DNA from: Halieaceae bacterium
Lineage (GTDB): Bacteria > Pseudomonadota > Gammaproteobacteria > Pseudomonadales > Halieaceae
Direction: 5' to 3'
Assembly (NCBI GenBank): GCA_030066555.1
Contig: JASJBK010000001.1
Location: 1-46,291, forward strand
DNA length: 46,291 nucleotides
Positions 1-9,794 of the stretch are shown here, in pieces. The position numbers and the translations under genes are program-made. The notes below the pieces were generated by a model. The model did not search any database and was not told where the DNA came from. It saw only the letters and a program-made list of their open reading frames with translations. The stretch's first letter is position 1. Every line of letters begins with the position of its first letter.

Positions 1-628
1 TGGCGCCGTGGCTGTGGCCTGCCTCGTGCAAGAGGTCAACCCGGGTACCGTCCATTTCCACTTCGCCGATCTCGATGTCGGCAAACTGGAAACGCTCCAG
101 CACCCGCCCATCCTGTGCCACCGTCTGGGTCTTGAGCAGCAGGCCGGTATCGCGGTCGAGGGCCAGCTGGTAGCCGTAGCGGTAAATGTCGCGGGGCAAC
201 ACGTTTATGACGACAGCATCGCGACCGGCGATGCGACTCTTGCCGGCAACCTGCAGCTGGTAATAGCCTCCCACGCCACACTCGCCGGCACCGGAGCGGT
301 AGAGATCACCGATCCGCACCAGGCGGTGGCCAGGATGTATACAATCCAGTGGATGCTCGGTGCGCATAACGCGTGCACCGCTACCGGTCAGGTGGGTGAC
401 CTGCTCCCGCTCAAGGTTGCCGGCCACCGAGTGGGAGATGCGCATGGATTGCACCGCTGCACCGTGCTGGTAGGTGAACACACCCTGGTAGCTGGTTTCC
501 CGCAGGCTGCGTGACATCTTGTCGAGCCAGCGCAGCGCTTCCTGATCCGCGGCCGGGCACTCGGCCTGAGCCGAGACAGACGCCGAGCTCGCTGCGACAA
601 ACAGTGCTGCAAGTACGAGTGTGCGCAA
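1..628 (-). CDS. rseB: MucB/RseB-like sigma-E regulatory periplasmic protein (partial, C-terminus off the left edge; probable TTG start)
   Basis: Manual reverse-strand translation MRTLVLAALFVAASSASVSAQAECPAADQEALRWLDKMSRSLRETSYQGVFTYQHGAAVQSMRISH...; signal peptide plus MucB/RseB N-terminal motif; directly downstream of rseA. Confidence 0.85.
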   Translation of the reverse strand, partial: MRTLVLAALFVAASSASVSAQAECPAADQEALRWLDKMSRSLRETSYQGVFTYQHGAAVQSMRISHSVAGNLEREQVTHLTGSGARVMRTEHPLDCIHPGHRLVRIGDLYRSGAGECGVGGYYQLQVAGKSRIAGRDAVVINVLPRDIYRYGYQLALDRDTGLLLKTQTVAQDGRVLERFQFADIEIGEVEMDGTRVDLLHEAGHSHGA

Positions 629-631
629 GCC

Positions 632-1780
632 CTAGTCCTCGGTGCTGAACGTGGCAACGCGGGCATAGGGCATCATGCCCTGGGGTGCGTTGAGCGAGGC
701 TTCATCGGCGTGTTCCAACATGTAGCGTTCGAGACGCTCACGGGCGATAGCGTCGTAGTCTGTGCTCGGCGCGGCCTCGCGGGCCGGTGCCACAGGGCGT
801 GCTGCCGCGGGCGCCGGAGTGGCATAACCGGCCAGCGTGGCACGTCCGCCCAGTACTGTCACCGCGCCGGAGGGGGCGAGACGGTCGCCTCCAGCAGCGA
901 CCACAGGCGCGCCTGCCACCGGCTGGTCCTGGCTGCCGTAGAACTGGCTACCCACCAGTACCACGGCGAAGACCGACGCGGCCACGGCGAAACTCGCCAC
1001 CGGGCGCAATATTCGCTGCCAGCTGGCCACCGGTTGGATATCGTCGGGAATCTCGGTCGGGGTCGGTTGGGCGCTGTAGGTGGGTTCCTGTTCAATGGCC
1101 GCCATGATGCGACCGGACAGGTCGATATCCGTGACCATTGGCCCGGACTGCAGTCCATGACTGGCGGCATGAAAGCGGCGCCAGGTAGTGCGCAGCGACG
1201 GGTCCTGGACATTGTCCAGCAGCTGGTCCAGCGACGCAGGCTCGGCTTCCCCGTCCATCAGTGCGGACAGGGATTCGCCAAATTCACTGCTGTCGGAGAG
1301 ATCGGCAGGCTGAGCTCCCTGGGTCGACTCCTGCTCAATTGCCGCCATGATGCGGCCCGACAGGTCGGTAGCTGTCACCAGCGGACCCGGCTGCAGGCCG
1401 TGGCTGGCGGTATGGAAGCGTCGCCAGGTGTCGCGCAGCGACTCGTCCTGGATATTGTCCAGCACCTGATCCAGCAGCGCAGCATCGGCTTCCCCGTCCA
1501 TCAGGGCAGACAGTGACTTACCTAACTCGCTGTCGTCGGGGAGAGCGGCAGGCTGGTTACCGTGGGCCGGCTCCTGCTCTATCGCCGCCATGATGCGGCC
1601 CGACAGATCGGTAGCTGTCTCCAATGCACCCGGCTGCAGTCCGTGGCTGGCGGCGTGGAAGCGTCGCCAGGTGTCGCGCAGCGACTCGTCCTGGACATTG
1701 TCCAGCACCTGTTGAAGTGCCTGGTCGTCGGCTTCCCCGTCCATCAGGGCCGACAGCGCTTCGCCAAGCTCTTTGTTCAC
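632..1780 (-). CDS. rseA: RseA/MucA-like anti-sigma-E factor with three tandem RseA N-terminal domains, one TM helix and a periplasmic tail
   Basis: Motif (E/S)LG..LSALMDGEA...DNxQDxSLRxTWRRFHxASHGLQ...DLSGRIMAAIEQE occurs three times; TM segment ASFAVAASVFAVVLVGSQF; lies between rpoE and rseB. Confidence 0.93.
   Translation of the reverse strand: MNKELGEALSALMDGEADDQALQQVLDNVQDESLRDTWRRFHAASHGLQPGALETATDLSGRIMAAIEQEPAHGNQPAALPDDSELGKSLSALMDGEADAALLDQVLDNIQDESLRDTWRRFHTASHGLQPGPLVTATDLSGRIMAAIEQESTQGAQPADLSDSSEFGESLSALMDGEAEPASLDQLLDNVQDPSLRTTWRRFHAASHGLQSGPMVTDIDLSGRIMAAIEQEPTYSAQPTPTEIPDDIQPVASWQRILRPVASFAVAASVFAVVLVGSQFYGSQDQPVAGAPVVAAGGDRLAPSGAVTVLGGRATLAGYATPAPAAARPVAPAREAAPSTDYDAIARERLERYMLEHADEASLNAPQGMMPYARVATFSTED
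1046..1774 (-). repeat. Three in-frame tandem copies of an 81-codon (243-bp) anti-sigma domain unit
   Basis: The 'cttccccgtcca' (MDGEA) landmark recurs at about 1743, 1500 and 1257, a period of exactly 243 bp; protein copies are highly similar. Confidence 0.95.
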
Positions 1781-1902
1781 TCAAGACCTCCCAGATCTCA
1801 CCTTACTCTCAATGCCAGCGCTCTGCCGACACTATGCCAGCGCTCTGCCGGTACCTCGCCTCTGACGGGCGAGGCTACATTCCTATGCCGCTGCAGTGTC
1901 AG

Positions 1903-2499
1903 CTATGCATAAGGTGCGTTTTCGCCGTCTACCTGCGCTCGCACTTTCTTGTCTATGGCCTCCCTGGCCCGGAAAATCCTCGACCGTACCGTCCCCACGG
2001 GGCAGTCCATGATCTCCGCGATCTCCTCGTAACTGAGACCATCAAATTCACGTAAAGTTACCGCAGTTCGCAGGTCATCGGGCAAATCGCTTATCGCCTG
2101 CTTGACCACCTCGCCCAGCTCGCGGCTGAACAACATGTTCTCCGGGTTTTCCATGTCCCGGAGCGCGCCACCGTTTTCGAAATGCTCGGCGTCCTCGATC
2201 TCCACATCGCTGCCTGGCGGACGCCGGCCGCGTGCCACCAGGTGATTCTTTGCGGTATTGATCGCTATCCGGTAAAGCCAGGTATAGAAGGCACTGTCAC
2301 CGCGAAAACGCGGCAGGGCCCGGTAGGCCTTGATAAAGGCCTCCTGGGTAACGTCCTGCACCTCATAGCTATCGTGTACATAGCGCGACACCAGCCCCAG
2401 GATCTTCGGCTGGTACTTCAATACCAGAAGATCAAAGGCACGCTTGTCTCCCGCTTGTACGCGTTCTACCAACTGCTGGTCTGTTGCGGCCGAAGCCAA
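1903..2499 (-). CDS. rpoE: RNA polymerase sigma factor RpoE/AlgU (ECF sigma-E)
   Basis: DQQLVERVQAGDKRAFDLLVLKYQPKILGLVSRYV...QDVTQEAFIKAYRALPRFRGDSAFYTWLYRIAINTAKNHL...LSYEEIAEIMDCPVGTVRSRIFRAREAI. Confidence 0.98.
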   Translation of the reverse strand: MASAATDQQLVERVQAGDKRAFDLLVLKYQPKILGLVSRYVHDSYEVQDVTQEAFIKAYRALPRFRGDSAFYTWLYRIAINTAKNHLVARGRRPPGSDVEIEDAEHFENGGALRDMENPENMLFSRELGEVVKQAISDLPDDLRTAVTLREFDGLSYEEIAEIMDCPVGTVRSRIFRAREAIDKKVRAQVDGENAPYA

Positions 2500-2521
2500 T
2501 CGTGCCCCCTTATCCTGCCAC

Positions 2522-2549
2522 TGTGATCACAGGAAAATAAAAAAGTTCC
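2522..2549 (-). promoter_or_regulatory. Putative sigma-E-type promoter for rpoE (GGAACTT-N16-TCACA)
   Basis: Minus strand reads GGAACTTTTTTATTTTCCTGTGATCACA upstream of rpoE; the -35 matches the known sigma-E consensus, the -10 is only approximate. Confidence 0.6.
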
Positions 2550-2614
2550 TTTCGATTATCCGCTGCGTATTATGAGCGATCGGACTGCTCCAGCAGGTAA
2601 CCGGCCCTCGCAGG

Positions 2615-2642
2615 CTGACGTACCGCCAAAGCGGCCTAAAAT
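2615..2642 (+). promoter_or_regulatory. Possible sigma-70 promoter for nadB (CTGACG-N16-TAAAAT)
   Basis: Hexamers with 16-nt spacing, 36 nt upstream of the nadB ATG. Confidence 0.4.
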
Positions 2643-2677
2643 ACACCAATTCCAATCCCTACACAGCCCCGGAACCC

Positions 2678-4288
2678 ATGCCCCAGCGCTACCAGCACGA
2701 CGTCCTCATCATTGGCAGTGGAGCCGCCGGCCTGTCACTGGCCCTGCGCCTGCCAACATCCCTGTCTATCGCTGTGCTCAGCAAGGGCGAACTGACCCAG
2801 GGTTCCACATTCTGGGCCCAGGGCGGCATGGCGGCGGTGCTGGACAAGGACGACACGGTGGAATCCCACGTCGAGGACACCATGATCGCCGGGGTCGGCC
2901 TGTGCCACCGGGACGTGGTGGAGTTCGTAGTCAGCCAGGGAGCCGAGGTGGTCGAGTGGCTGGTAAGCCAGGGGGTGGAGTTCGACCGGCGTGAAACTCC
3001 CAAGCACAGTGAATACCACCTCACCATGGAAGGCGGGCACAGCCACCGGCGCGTGATCCACGCTGCCGACGCCACCGGCCGCGCCATCTCCGAGGTGCTG
3101 GTGGAGAAGACCCTGGCGCGTGACAACGTGGAAATCTTCACCGACGGCGTGGCTGTGGACCTGGTCACCGCTGACGGTCGTTGCCGGGGCGCCTACGTGC
3201 TCGATCGCGACAGCGGTGAGGTCAACCTTTTCCAGGCACGCTTCGTGGTGCTGGCCACTGGCGGTGCCAGCAAGGCCTACCTGTATACCACCAATCCAGA
3301 CGGCGCCAGCGGCGACGGCATCGCCATTGCCTGGCGGGCCGGCTGCCGGGTGGCCAACATGGAATTCAACCAGTTCCACCCCACCTGCCTGTACCACCCC
3401 CGCGCCAAGTCGTTCCTGATCACCGAGGCCCTGCGCGGCGAAGGCGGCCGCCTGCAGCTCCCCGACGGCACCCGTTTCATGGAACGCTTCGACGAACGCG
3501 GCGAGCTGGCGCCCCGGGACGTGGTCGCCCGGGCCATCGACCACGAAATGAAGCGCACCGGTAGCGATTGTGTCTACCTGGACATCAGCCACCAGCCGGC
3601 ACGCTTCCTGCAGTCACACTTCCCTACCGTGCATCGGCGCTGCCTGGATTTCGGCATCGACATCACCCGCGAACCGATCCCGGTGGTGCCCGCCGCTCAC
3701 TACACCTGCGGCGGGGTGCTGGTGGACAAGCGCGGCCAGACCGACCTTCCGGGTCTGTATGCCATTGGTGAAACCGCCTGCACCGGCCTGCACGGGGCCA
3801 ACCGTATGGCCAGCAATTCCCTGTTGGAATGCCTGGTCTATGCGCGCGCCGCTGCCGGAGACATCATTGCGCAGATGGACGATGCGCCGGCACCGGTCGC
3901 GGTCCCGGACTGGGACGAAAGCCAGGTCACCGACTCCGACGAGGATGTGGTGATCTCACACAACTGGGACGAAGTGCGGCGCTTCATGTGGGACTACGTC
4001 GGCATCGTGCGCACCGACAAGCGACTGGCGCGCGCCCGCCACCGCATCGATCTGCTGCAGGAAGAGATCAAGGAGTACTACAGCAATTACAAGGTCAGCA
4101 ACGACCTGCTCGAACTGCGCAACCTGGCCACCGTCGCAGAGCTGATGATCAACTGTGCCATCGCCAGGCGCGAAAGCCGCGGCCTGCACTACACCCTGGA
4201 CTACCCGGAGCTGGACCCCGAGGCCGGTGACACCGTACTAACGCCCAACGGCTCCCTCGCCCAGAGCCAGGCCCAGACCAAGGCGTAA
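2678..4288 (+). CDS. nadB: L-aspartate oxidase
   Basis: [22 protein letters not shown] motif; [60 protein letters not shown]. Confidence 0.98.
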   Translation: MPQRYQHDVLIIGSGAAGLSLALRLPTSLSIAVLSKGELTQGSTFWAQGGMAAVLDKDDTVESHVEDTMIAGVGLCHRDVVEFVVSQGAEVVEWLVSQGVEFDRRETPKHSEYHLTMEGGHSHRRVIHAADATGRAISEVLVEKTLARDNVEIFTDGVAVDLVTADGRCRGAYVLDRDSGEVNLFQARFVVLATGGASKAYLYTTNPDGASGDGIAIAWRAGCRVANMEFNQFHPTCLYHPRAKSFLITEALRGEGGRLQLPDGTRFMERFDERGELAPRDVVARAIDHEMKRTGSDCVYLDISHQPARFLQSHFPTVHRRCLDFGIDITREPIPVVPAAHYTCGGVLVDKRGQTDLPGLYAIGETACTGLHGANRMASNSLLECLVYARAAAGDIIAQMDDAPAPVAVPDWDESQVTDSDEDVVISHNWDEVRRFMWDYVGIVRTDKRLARARHRIDLLQEEIKEYYSNYKVSNDLLELRNLATVAELMINCAIARRESRGLHYTLDYPELDPEAGDTVLTPNGSLAQSQAQTKA

Positions 4289-4621
4289 GCGACGCCAGCC
4301 CTCGCGGGAGTAATGCGCGCTGCACAGCAGCAGTCGGTAGCGCTGCCCCGCGACCTCCACCCGGGCAGCCAGCAGGCCAGCTGCACTATAGACACTGATC
4401 ACGCTGGCCTGGTCGCCGCGGTCGCTGAACCAGGCCCGTCCATCAAACAACAACACCAGGCCGTTTACCTGCTGCGTAAATAGCCGCCTCACATGACCCA
4501 CGGCCAGCACGGTCAGCAGCGCAATTCCAATAACAGTTACCGACTGGGCAAAAGCGTGACGACCGGACCAGTCACCGGCAAACAGCGCATAAGAGCAAGT
4601 GGGCAGTGCCAGCACCAGCAT
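4238..4621 (-). CDS. YgfX/CptA-like small membrane protein (start uncertain, may extend to about 4660)
   Basis: Two predicted TM segments, then [16 protein letters not shown]...[26 protein letters not shown]; immediately downstream of sdhE, as is typical for ygfX. Confidence 0.65.
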   Translation of the reverse strand: MLVLALPTCSYALFAGDWSGRHAFAQSVTVIGIALLTVLAVGHVRRLFTQQVNGLVLLFDGRAWFSDRGDQASVISVYSAAGLLAARVEVAGQRYRLLLCSAHYSREGWRRLRLGLGLALGEGAVGR

Positions 4622-4655
4622 TGCCAGGCTCAGGCAACGGGCCGATGCCCTGCCC

Positions 4656-4913
4656 TCAATTCGGGCGGTGGGTAAACGCCAGGACGGTGTCGACAATCTT
4701 GGCCAGCTCGGCGTCTTCCGGCCGCAGGCGACCCAGGAACCAGCCAAACAGCTCCTGGTCCTCGCACTCCAGCAGGGCGCGGTAGCGGGCCTGGTCTTCG
4801 CTTGAGAGCTCGCGGTAGGCGTCCCTTACGAAGGGCTCAAGCACAAGGTCGAGTTCCAGCATGCCGCGCCGGCTGGCCCAGATGACGCGATTGTATTCGA
4901 GGTCAGAATCCAT
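4656..4913 (-). CDS. sdhE: SdhE/YgfY FAD assembly factor
   Basis: MDSDLEYNRVIWASRRGMLELDLVLEPFVRDAYRELSSEDQARYRALLECEDQELFGWFLGR; RRGMLELD motif. Confidence 0.9.
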   Translation of the reverse strand: MDSDLEYNRVIWASRRGMLELDLVLEPFVRDAYRELSSEDQARYRALLECEDQELFGWFLGRLRPEDAELAKIVDTVLAFTHRPN

Positions 4914-4966
4914 GCGCGCAAGTATAAGAGCTGACAGGACCCAAAGCAGCACCTATCATAGCCGGC

Positions 4967-5875
4967 GTGACAACCTACCTGGCCAAACTCCCCCACCGCG
5001 CGGTACTCGAATTCGAAGGGCCCGATACCCGGAAGTTCCTGCAGGGCCAGACCACATGCGATCTGGAACAACTGGCGCCGACTCACAGCCTGGTGGGAGC
5101 GTACTGCAACCCCCAGGGCCGCATGGTCTGCGATTTCCGACTACTGGAGCTGGACGGCGAGCGCCTGCTGATGGTGCTGGAGGCTGACAGTCGGCAGGCG
5201 GCGGCAGACACTTTCGGCAAGTACATCGTGTTCTCCAAGGCAAGCCTGCGCGACGCCACCGACGATTGGTGCCACTACGCCCTGTGGGGTACGGAAGCCG
5301 CGACACTCGCGGGCAGTGCGACTGCTGGCGCGGGTAGCGCCTGGCGCCAGGGCGATGAGCTCTGGGTTGCCTCGGAGGTCCCGAACGCCTTCGAAGTGTG
5401 CCTGCCCGCAGCCGGCGCAGCGGACTTCGAGGCGCGCCTTGATGGGGCCACGCAGGCCGACGGCGAACAGTTCCGGCTTCAGGAAATTCGCGCCGGCATT
5501 GGTCACGTAACCGGGGCCAGCTCCGGCAGCTTCCTGCCACAACAGCTCAACTACCAGGCCGTGGACCGGATCAACTTCACCAAGGGCTGCTATACCGGGC
5601 AGGAAGTGGTGGCGCGCATGCACTACCGCGGCCAGGTAAAGCGCCCCATGGCGCTGGCATCCACCACCTATAGCGGCGAAGTAAATGCCGGGGACCCGCT
5701 GACTTCAGCGGGCAGCGACAAGACTGTGGGCAACGTGGTCAATGCTGCCAGGGCAGACGACGGCGAATTGTGGTTGCTGGCCTCGATAACCCGCGATGCC
5801 CGGGCGGCAGGCGCTGAGCTGGACGGCAGCGCACTGGCGTTTCACAGCCTGCCCTATACGCTCGACGAGGGCTGA
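4967..5875 (+). CDS. ygfZ: Folate-binding protein YgfZ (GcvT-like)
   Basis: [13 protein letters not shown]...[27 protein letters not shown] signature; GTG start. Confidence 0.93.
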   Translation: MTTYLAKLPHRAVLEFEGPDTRKFLQGQTTCDLEQLAPTHSLVGAYCNPQGRMVCDFRLLELDGERLLMVLEADSRQAAADTFGKYIVFSKASLRDATDDWCHYALWGTEAATLAGSATAGAGSAWRQGDELWVASEVPNAFEVCLPAAGAADFEARLDGATQADGEQFRLQEIRAGIGHVTGASSGSFLPQQLNYQAVDRINFTKGCYTGQEVVARMHYRGQVKRPMALASTTYSGEVNAGDPLTSAGSDKTVGNVVNAARADDGELWLLASITRDARAAGAELDGSALAFHSLPYTLDEG

Positions 5876-6558
5876 TCCGGCAGGTGCCAGTCCACCGGCT
5901 CGCGCCCGTGTTCCTGGAGATAAGTGTTGGCCTGGCTGAAGTGAGCGCAGCCAAAGAAGCCGCGGTGTGCACTCAGGGGTGACGGATGCGGCGCACGCAG
6001 CACACAGTGACGCCGGGTATCGATGACCGCTCCCTTGCGCTGGGCGTAGGAACCCCAGAGCATGAACACCACGTGCTCGCACTCGCGGTTGACGATCTCG
6101 ATGGCCCGGTCTGTGAACTGCTCCCAGCCCTTGCCCTGGTGGGAAGCGGCATTGCCCCGCTCCACGCTCAGCACACTGTTTAACAACAATACACCCTGGT
6201 CGGCCCAGTGAGTCAGGCAACCGTGAGCGGCCACCGGAATACCCAGGTCCTGCTGCAGCTCTTTGTAGATGTTGACCAGGGAAGGCGGCAGCGCCACCCC
6301 GGGTCGCACCGAGAAACACAGGCCGTGGGCCTGGCGAGGGCCGTGGTAGGGATCCTGGCCGAGGATCACCACCCGCACCTCATCAAGGGGTGTGTGGTTG
6401 AAGGCGGCAAACATTTCCTTCCCCGGCGGGAAGATCACCTTACCGGCGTCCTTTTCCTCGCGCAGGAAACGCTTCAGGGACTGCATGTAGGGAAGCTGGA
6501 ACTCGTCGCTCAACTGGGCCAGCCAGCTGGCCTCCAGTTGGATTTCTGCCTGGGACAA
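5854..6558 (-). CDS. ung: Uracil-DNA glycosylase family 1
   Basis: [22 protein letters not shown]...[10 protein letters not shown]...[13 protein letters not shown]...[21 protein letters not shown]. Confidence 0.98.
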   Translation of the reverse strand: MSQAEIQLEASWLAQLSDEFQLPYMQSLKRFLREEKDAGKVIFPPGKEMFAAFNHTPLDEVRVVILGQDPYHGPRQAHGLCFSVRPGVALPPSLVNIYKELQQDLGIPVAAHGCLTHWADQGVLLLNSVLSVERGNAASHQGKGWEQFTDRAIEIVNRECEHVVFMLWGSYAQRKGAVIDTRRHCVLRAPHPSPLSAHRGFFGCAHFSQANTYLQEHGREPVDWHLPDQPSSSV

Positions 6559-6561
6559 GAC

Positions 6562-9066
6562 TCAGCCCCGGTCGCTGCCGATCAGGCTGTTGCGCAGCAG
6601 TTGCGGGCGCTTTTTGCCACCATCATCCTGGCGCCGTTCGTAGCGTGCCGCCGGGGTGTTCACCACCGGCGCCAGCGGCGCCGCTTGCAGTGCCGTTTCC
6701 CGGCGTTCGGCAGGCGCCGGTTGGTAGCGGGTATCGCGCAGCCAGGGCTCACGACCGATGCCGCGCAGGAAGTTTTCGATGTCCTCCAGCGGCCATTCCT
6801 GGCCGTGGGCAGCACCGGCGGCACGGGTAATGGTTTCGTTCATCAGTGTGCCGCCGAGGTCGTTGCAACCGGCCTCGAGGCAGGCCGCCACGCCGGCCTC
6901 GCCCATCTTCACCCAGGAGGCCTGGATATTCTCAATGAACGGGTAAAGCGCCAGCCTCGCCACAGCGTGTACCAGGATCGCTTCCCGGAAGGTCGGCCCC
7001 TTGCGGGCCCTGCCCTTGAGGTACATCGGCGCTTCCATGTGCACGAAGGGCAGCGGCACAAATTCGGTGAAGCCACCGGTGCGCTGTTGCAGGGCGCGCA
7101 GGCGTAGCAGGTGGCGCGCCCAGTGTCGGGGTTGTTCGACGTGGCCGTACATGATGGTCGCTGTGGTGCGGAAACCGACAGCATGTGCCGCTTCCATCAC
7201 CGCCAGCCACTGCTCGGTATTGATCTTGTCCGGGCAGATGACTGAGCGCACCTCGTCGTCCAGGATCTCCGCCGCGGTGCCGGGTAGCGTTCCCAGCCCC
7301 GCCTCCTTCAATGCCCGCAGGTAATCTTCCAGGGACATGTCGAGGGTGTGGGCGCCCTGCCAGACTTCCAGCGGCGAGAACGCGTGCACATGCATTTCCG
7401 GCGTTGCCTGCTTTACCGTGGCGAGAATGTCCAGGTAGGTCTGGCCGGTGTACTCCGGGTGGATACCCCCCTGCATGCAAACCTCGGTGGCACCCCGCGC
7501 CCAGGCCTCGCTACAGCGCCGCGCGATTTCTTCCGCGTCCAGGTCGTAGGGGCGCCCGCGCAGGTTCTCGCTGAGCTTGCCCTTGGAGAAGGCGCAGAAC
7601 TGGCACTTGAAATAGCAGATATTGGTGTAGTTGATGTTGCGGTTTATCGCGAAGGAAACACGATCTCCGTGTAGCTCGCGGCGCAGCTCATCAGCCGCCC
7701 GGCACACCCAGGCGAACTCGGGGCCGCGCGCGCGAAACAGGCGCTCGACATCGGCCTCGTTCAGTTCCGCGCCAGCGCGACAGCGCTCGACAATCTCCCG
7801 AAGGACGGGGTCGACCTCGCTGTCGTCGGGTACCCTGCGAAGCTGCCCCAGCACCTCGGCCGGCGGCTCCATCTCTGCACCCGGACACCAGTCGTCGGTG
7901 CGCGCCAGTCCCTCTGCATCAGAGTGCCGCAGGACGGCATCGCGTACCGCTTCATCCAGCCATACCCGCGGCTCAGTGGCGTAGCGGGGATACAGGGTCA
8001 GCCGCGGCGTAAGCACTTTGCCGGCGGCCGCGGTCTCCGCCGCCAGCTTGTCCAGGTGCGGCCAGGGCGCCTCAGGATTCACGAAGTCCGGGGTCACTGG
8101 TGAGACGCCACCCCAGTCGTTGATGCCCGCGTCTACGATCTGCGGCAACACCCCCGGGCTCAGGTTGGGGGGCGCCTGGATATTCATCTCCGGCCCGAAC
8201 AGGATGCGCGCCACGGCAATGGTCCACAGCAAATCCTCGAGGTCCGGCTCTGGCGCCTGGGCCATCAGCGTGCCGGGCTTGGCGCGAAAATTCTGGATGA
8301 TGACTTCCTGCAGCTGGCCGTGCCGACGATGGCTGGCGCGCAATGCCAGCAGCGACTCAATGCGCTCGCGGCGGGTCTCGCCGATGCCAATGAGAATGCC
8401 CGACGTGAACGGTACATTCAGGCGACCGGCCCGCTCGATTGTTTCCAGCCTGCGGGCGGGCGCCTTGTCCGGGGAGCCGTAGTGCGGCATGCCCTTTTCG
8501 CAAAGTCGTTCCGAGGCGGATTCGAGCATAATGCCCATGGACGCCGACACGGCACGTAGCGCCAGCATTTCCTCGTCATCCATGCAGCCGGCATTGATAT
8601 GCGGCAGCACACCGGTTTCCTCCAGCACCCGGCCGGCAACAACCGTGAGGTATTCCAGCGTCGACGCAAAGCCCATTTCTGCCAGTGCATCGCGGGCCGC
8701 CTTGTAGCGCAGTTCGGGTCGCTCACCCAGTGTGAACAGGGCTTCCTGGCAGCCCAGCTTGCCGGCAGCGCGCACCTGGTCGAGCACCTCGTCTATGGGC
8801 ATATAGGCCTGCGGGATGTGCCTTGGCGTCTGCGCGAAGGTGCAGTAGTGGCAGACGTCGCGACACAGGTGGGTTAGCGGAATGAAAACCTTGCGCGAAT
8901 AGGTGACCAGGCTGCCGTGGCCGCGGTCACGGAGCTCCGCGGCGGCCGCTGCCAGCCTTGCGGTGTCATCAAACTCCGCCAGCTCCAGGGCGGCCTCATC
9001 GTCCGGCGGTAAGGCCAACCAGGACTGCAGCAGCGCATCCGCGGCAAGATCTTCGTAACCAGTCAT
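6562..9066 (-). CDS. fbiC: Bifunctional FO synthase (CofG-CofH fusion, FbiC-type), two radical SAM domains
   Basis: 834 aa with two CX3CX2C motifs: HLCRDVCHYCTFAQ (CofG half) and NICYFKCQFCAFSKG (CofH half). Confidence 0.95.
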   Translation of the reverse strand: MTGYEDLAADALLQSWLALPPDDEAALELAEFDDTARLAAAAAELRDRGHGSLVTYSRKVFIPLTHLCRDVCHYCTFAQTPRHIPQAYMPIDEVLDQVRAAGKLGCQEALFTLGERPELRYKAARDALAEMGFASTLEYLTVVAGRVLEETGVLPHINAGCMDDEEMLALRAVSASMGIMLESASERLCEKGMPHYGSPDKAPARRLETIERAGRLNVPFTSGILIGIGETRRERIESLLALRASHRRHGQLQEVIIQNFRAKPGTLMAQAPEPDLEDLLWTIAVARILFGPEMNIQAPPNLSPGVLPQIVDAGINDWGGVSPVTPDFVNPEAPWPHLDKLAAETAAAGKVLTPRLTLYPRYATEPRVWLDEAVRDAVLRHSDAEGLARTDDWCPGAEMEPPAEVLGQLRRVPDDSEVDPVLREIVERCRAGAELNEADVERLFRARGPEFAWVCRAADELRRELHGDRVSFAINRNINYTNICYFKCQFCAFSKGKLSENLRGRPYDLDAEEIARRCSEAWARGATEVCMQGGIHPEYTGQTYLDILATVKQATPEMHVHAFSPLEVWQGAHTLDMSLEDYLRALKEAGLGTLPGTAAEILDDEVRSVICPDKINTEQWLAVMEAAHAVGFRTTATIMYGHVEQPRHWARHLLRLRALQQRTGGFTEFVPLPFVHMEAPMYLKGRARKGPTFREAILVHAVARLALYPFIENIQASWVKMGEAGVAACLEAGCNDLGGTLMNETITRAAGAAHGQEWPLEDIENFLRGIGREPWLRDTRYQPAPAERRETALQAAPLAPVVNTPAARYERRQDDGGKKRPQLLRNSLIGSDRG

Positions 9067-9794
9067 CGCGCATCCCGGCTATTGGCGGTATAGAGGTCTG
9101 ACAGGGCCGCCAGCCGGCGGGTGATCTCAGAGCGGGACAGGAAAGCCCGCGTGTGCCGACCCGGGCGGGTTGCAGCGGGATCAGCCTGTAAGCGGTACCA
9201 GGCATCGATCAGGTCTGCGGGCTGATCGATATCCAGCGCCGCATCGGGCATCTGCTGCTCATCAACAACGAGGTCCTGCTGTTCCGCAGCGACCCGGTGG
9301 GCATCGAAACTACCGGAGCCATAATGGAAGGCAGGAAGCCGGTCGCTGCGCGCCAGCAGTATGTTGGTGCCATCCCGGCGACGGTCGGGCACCAGCAACA
9401 GGTCCGCGGGTTCAGACGCGAACCGGGTAACCAGGCTGTCGACATCGGAAGCCCGCAACAGCGGCAAGTCGCTGTGCACCACCATCACCTGCTCGATACC
9501 GCGCTGACGCAGGGTTTCGCAACCGGCAGCGACTACCGCGTTGAGTCCGCTGGCGCCCAGCTCCGCCTCCGGTAGCCAATCGACACCGTACTTTGCGGCC
9601 AGCATGTCAGCGCCGGGATCATCGGACACCAGCAGCACCCCGGCGATGTGCTCAGCGCTGGTCAGTGCGTCCAGTACATCTTCCGCCATGGCCTGGGCCA
9701 GGGCGCGGCGCTCGTGGGAGGCCAGCACGCCGCCCAGCCGGGTCTTGGCCTGTACCAGGTCCTTGATTGGCAATAGCGCCCAGCACGCGCTCAC
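9063..9794 (-). CDS. cofC: CofC/FbiD-type guanylyltransferase (2-phospholactate, phosphoenolpyruvate or 3-phosphoglycerate substrate)
   Basis: WALLPIKDLVQAKTRLGGVLASHERRALAQAMAEDVLDAL...VMVVHSDLPLL...LLLVPDRRRDGTNILL; operon context. Confidence 0.93.
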   Translation of the reverse strand: MSACWALLPIKDLVQAKTRLGGVLASHERRALAQAMAEDVLDALTSAEHIAGVLLVSDDPGADMLAAKYGVDWLPEAELGASGLNAVVAAGCETLRQRGIEQVMVVHSDLPLLRASDVDSLVTRFASEPADLLLVPDRRRDGTNILLARSDRLPAFHYGSGSFDAHRVAAEQQDLVVDEQQMPDAALDIDQPADLIDAWYRLQADPAATRPGRHTRAFLSRSEITRRLAALSDLYTANSRDAR

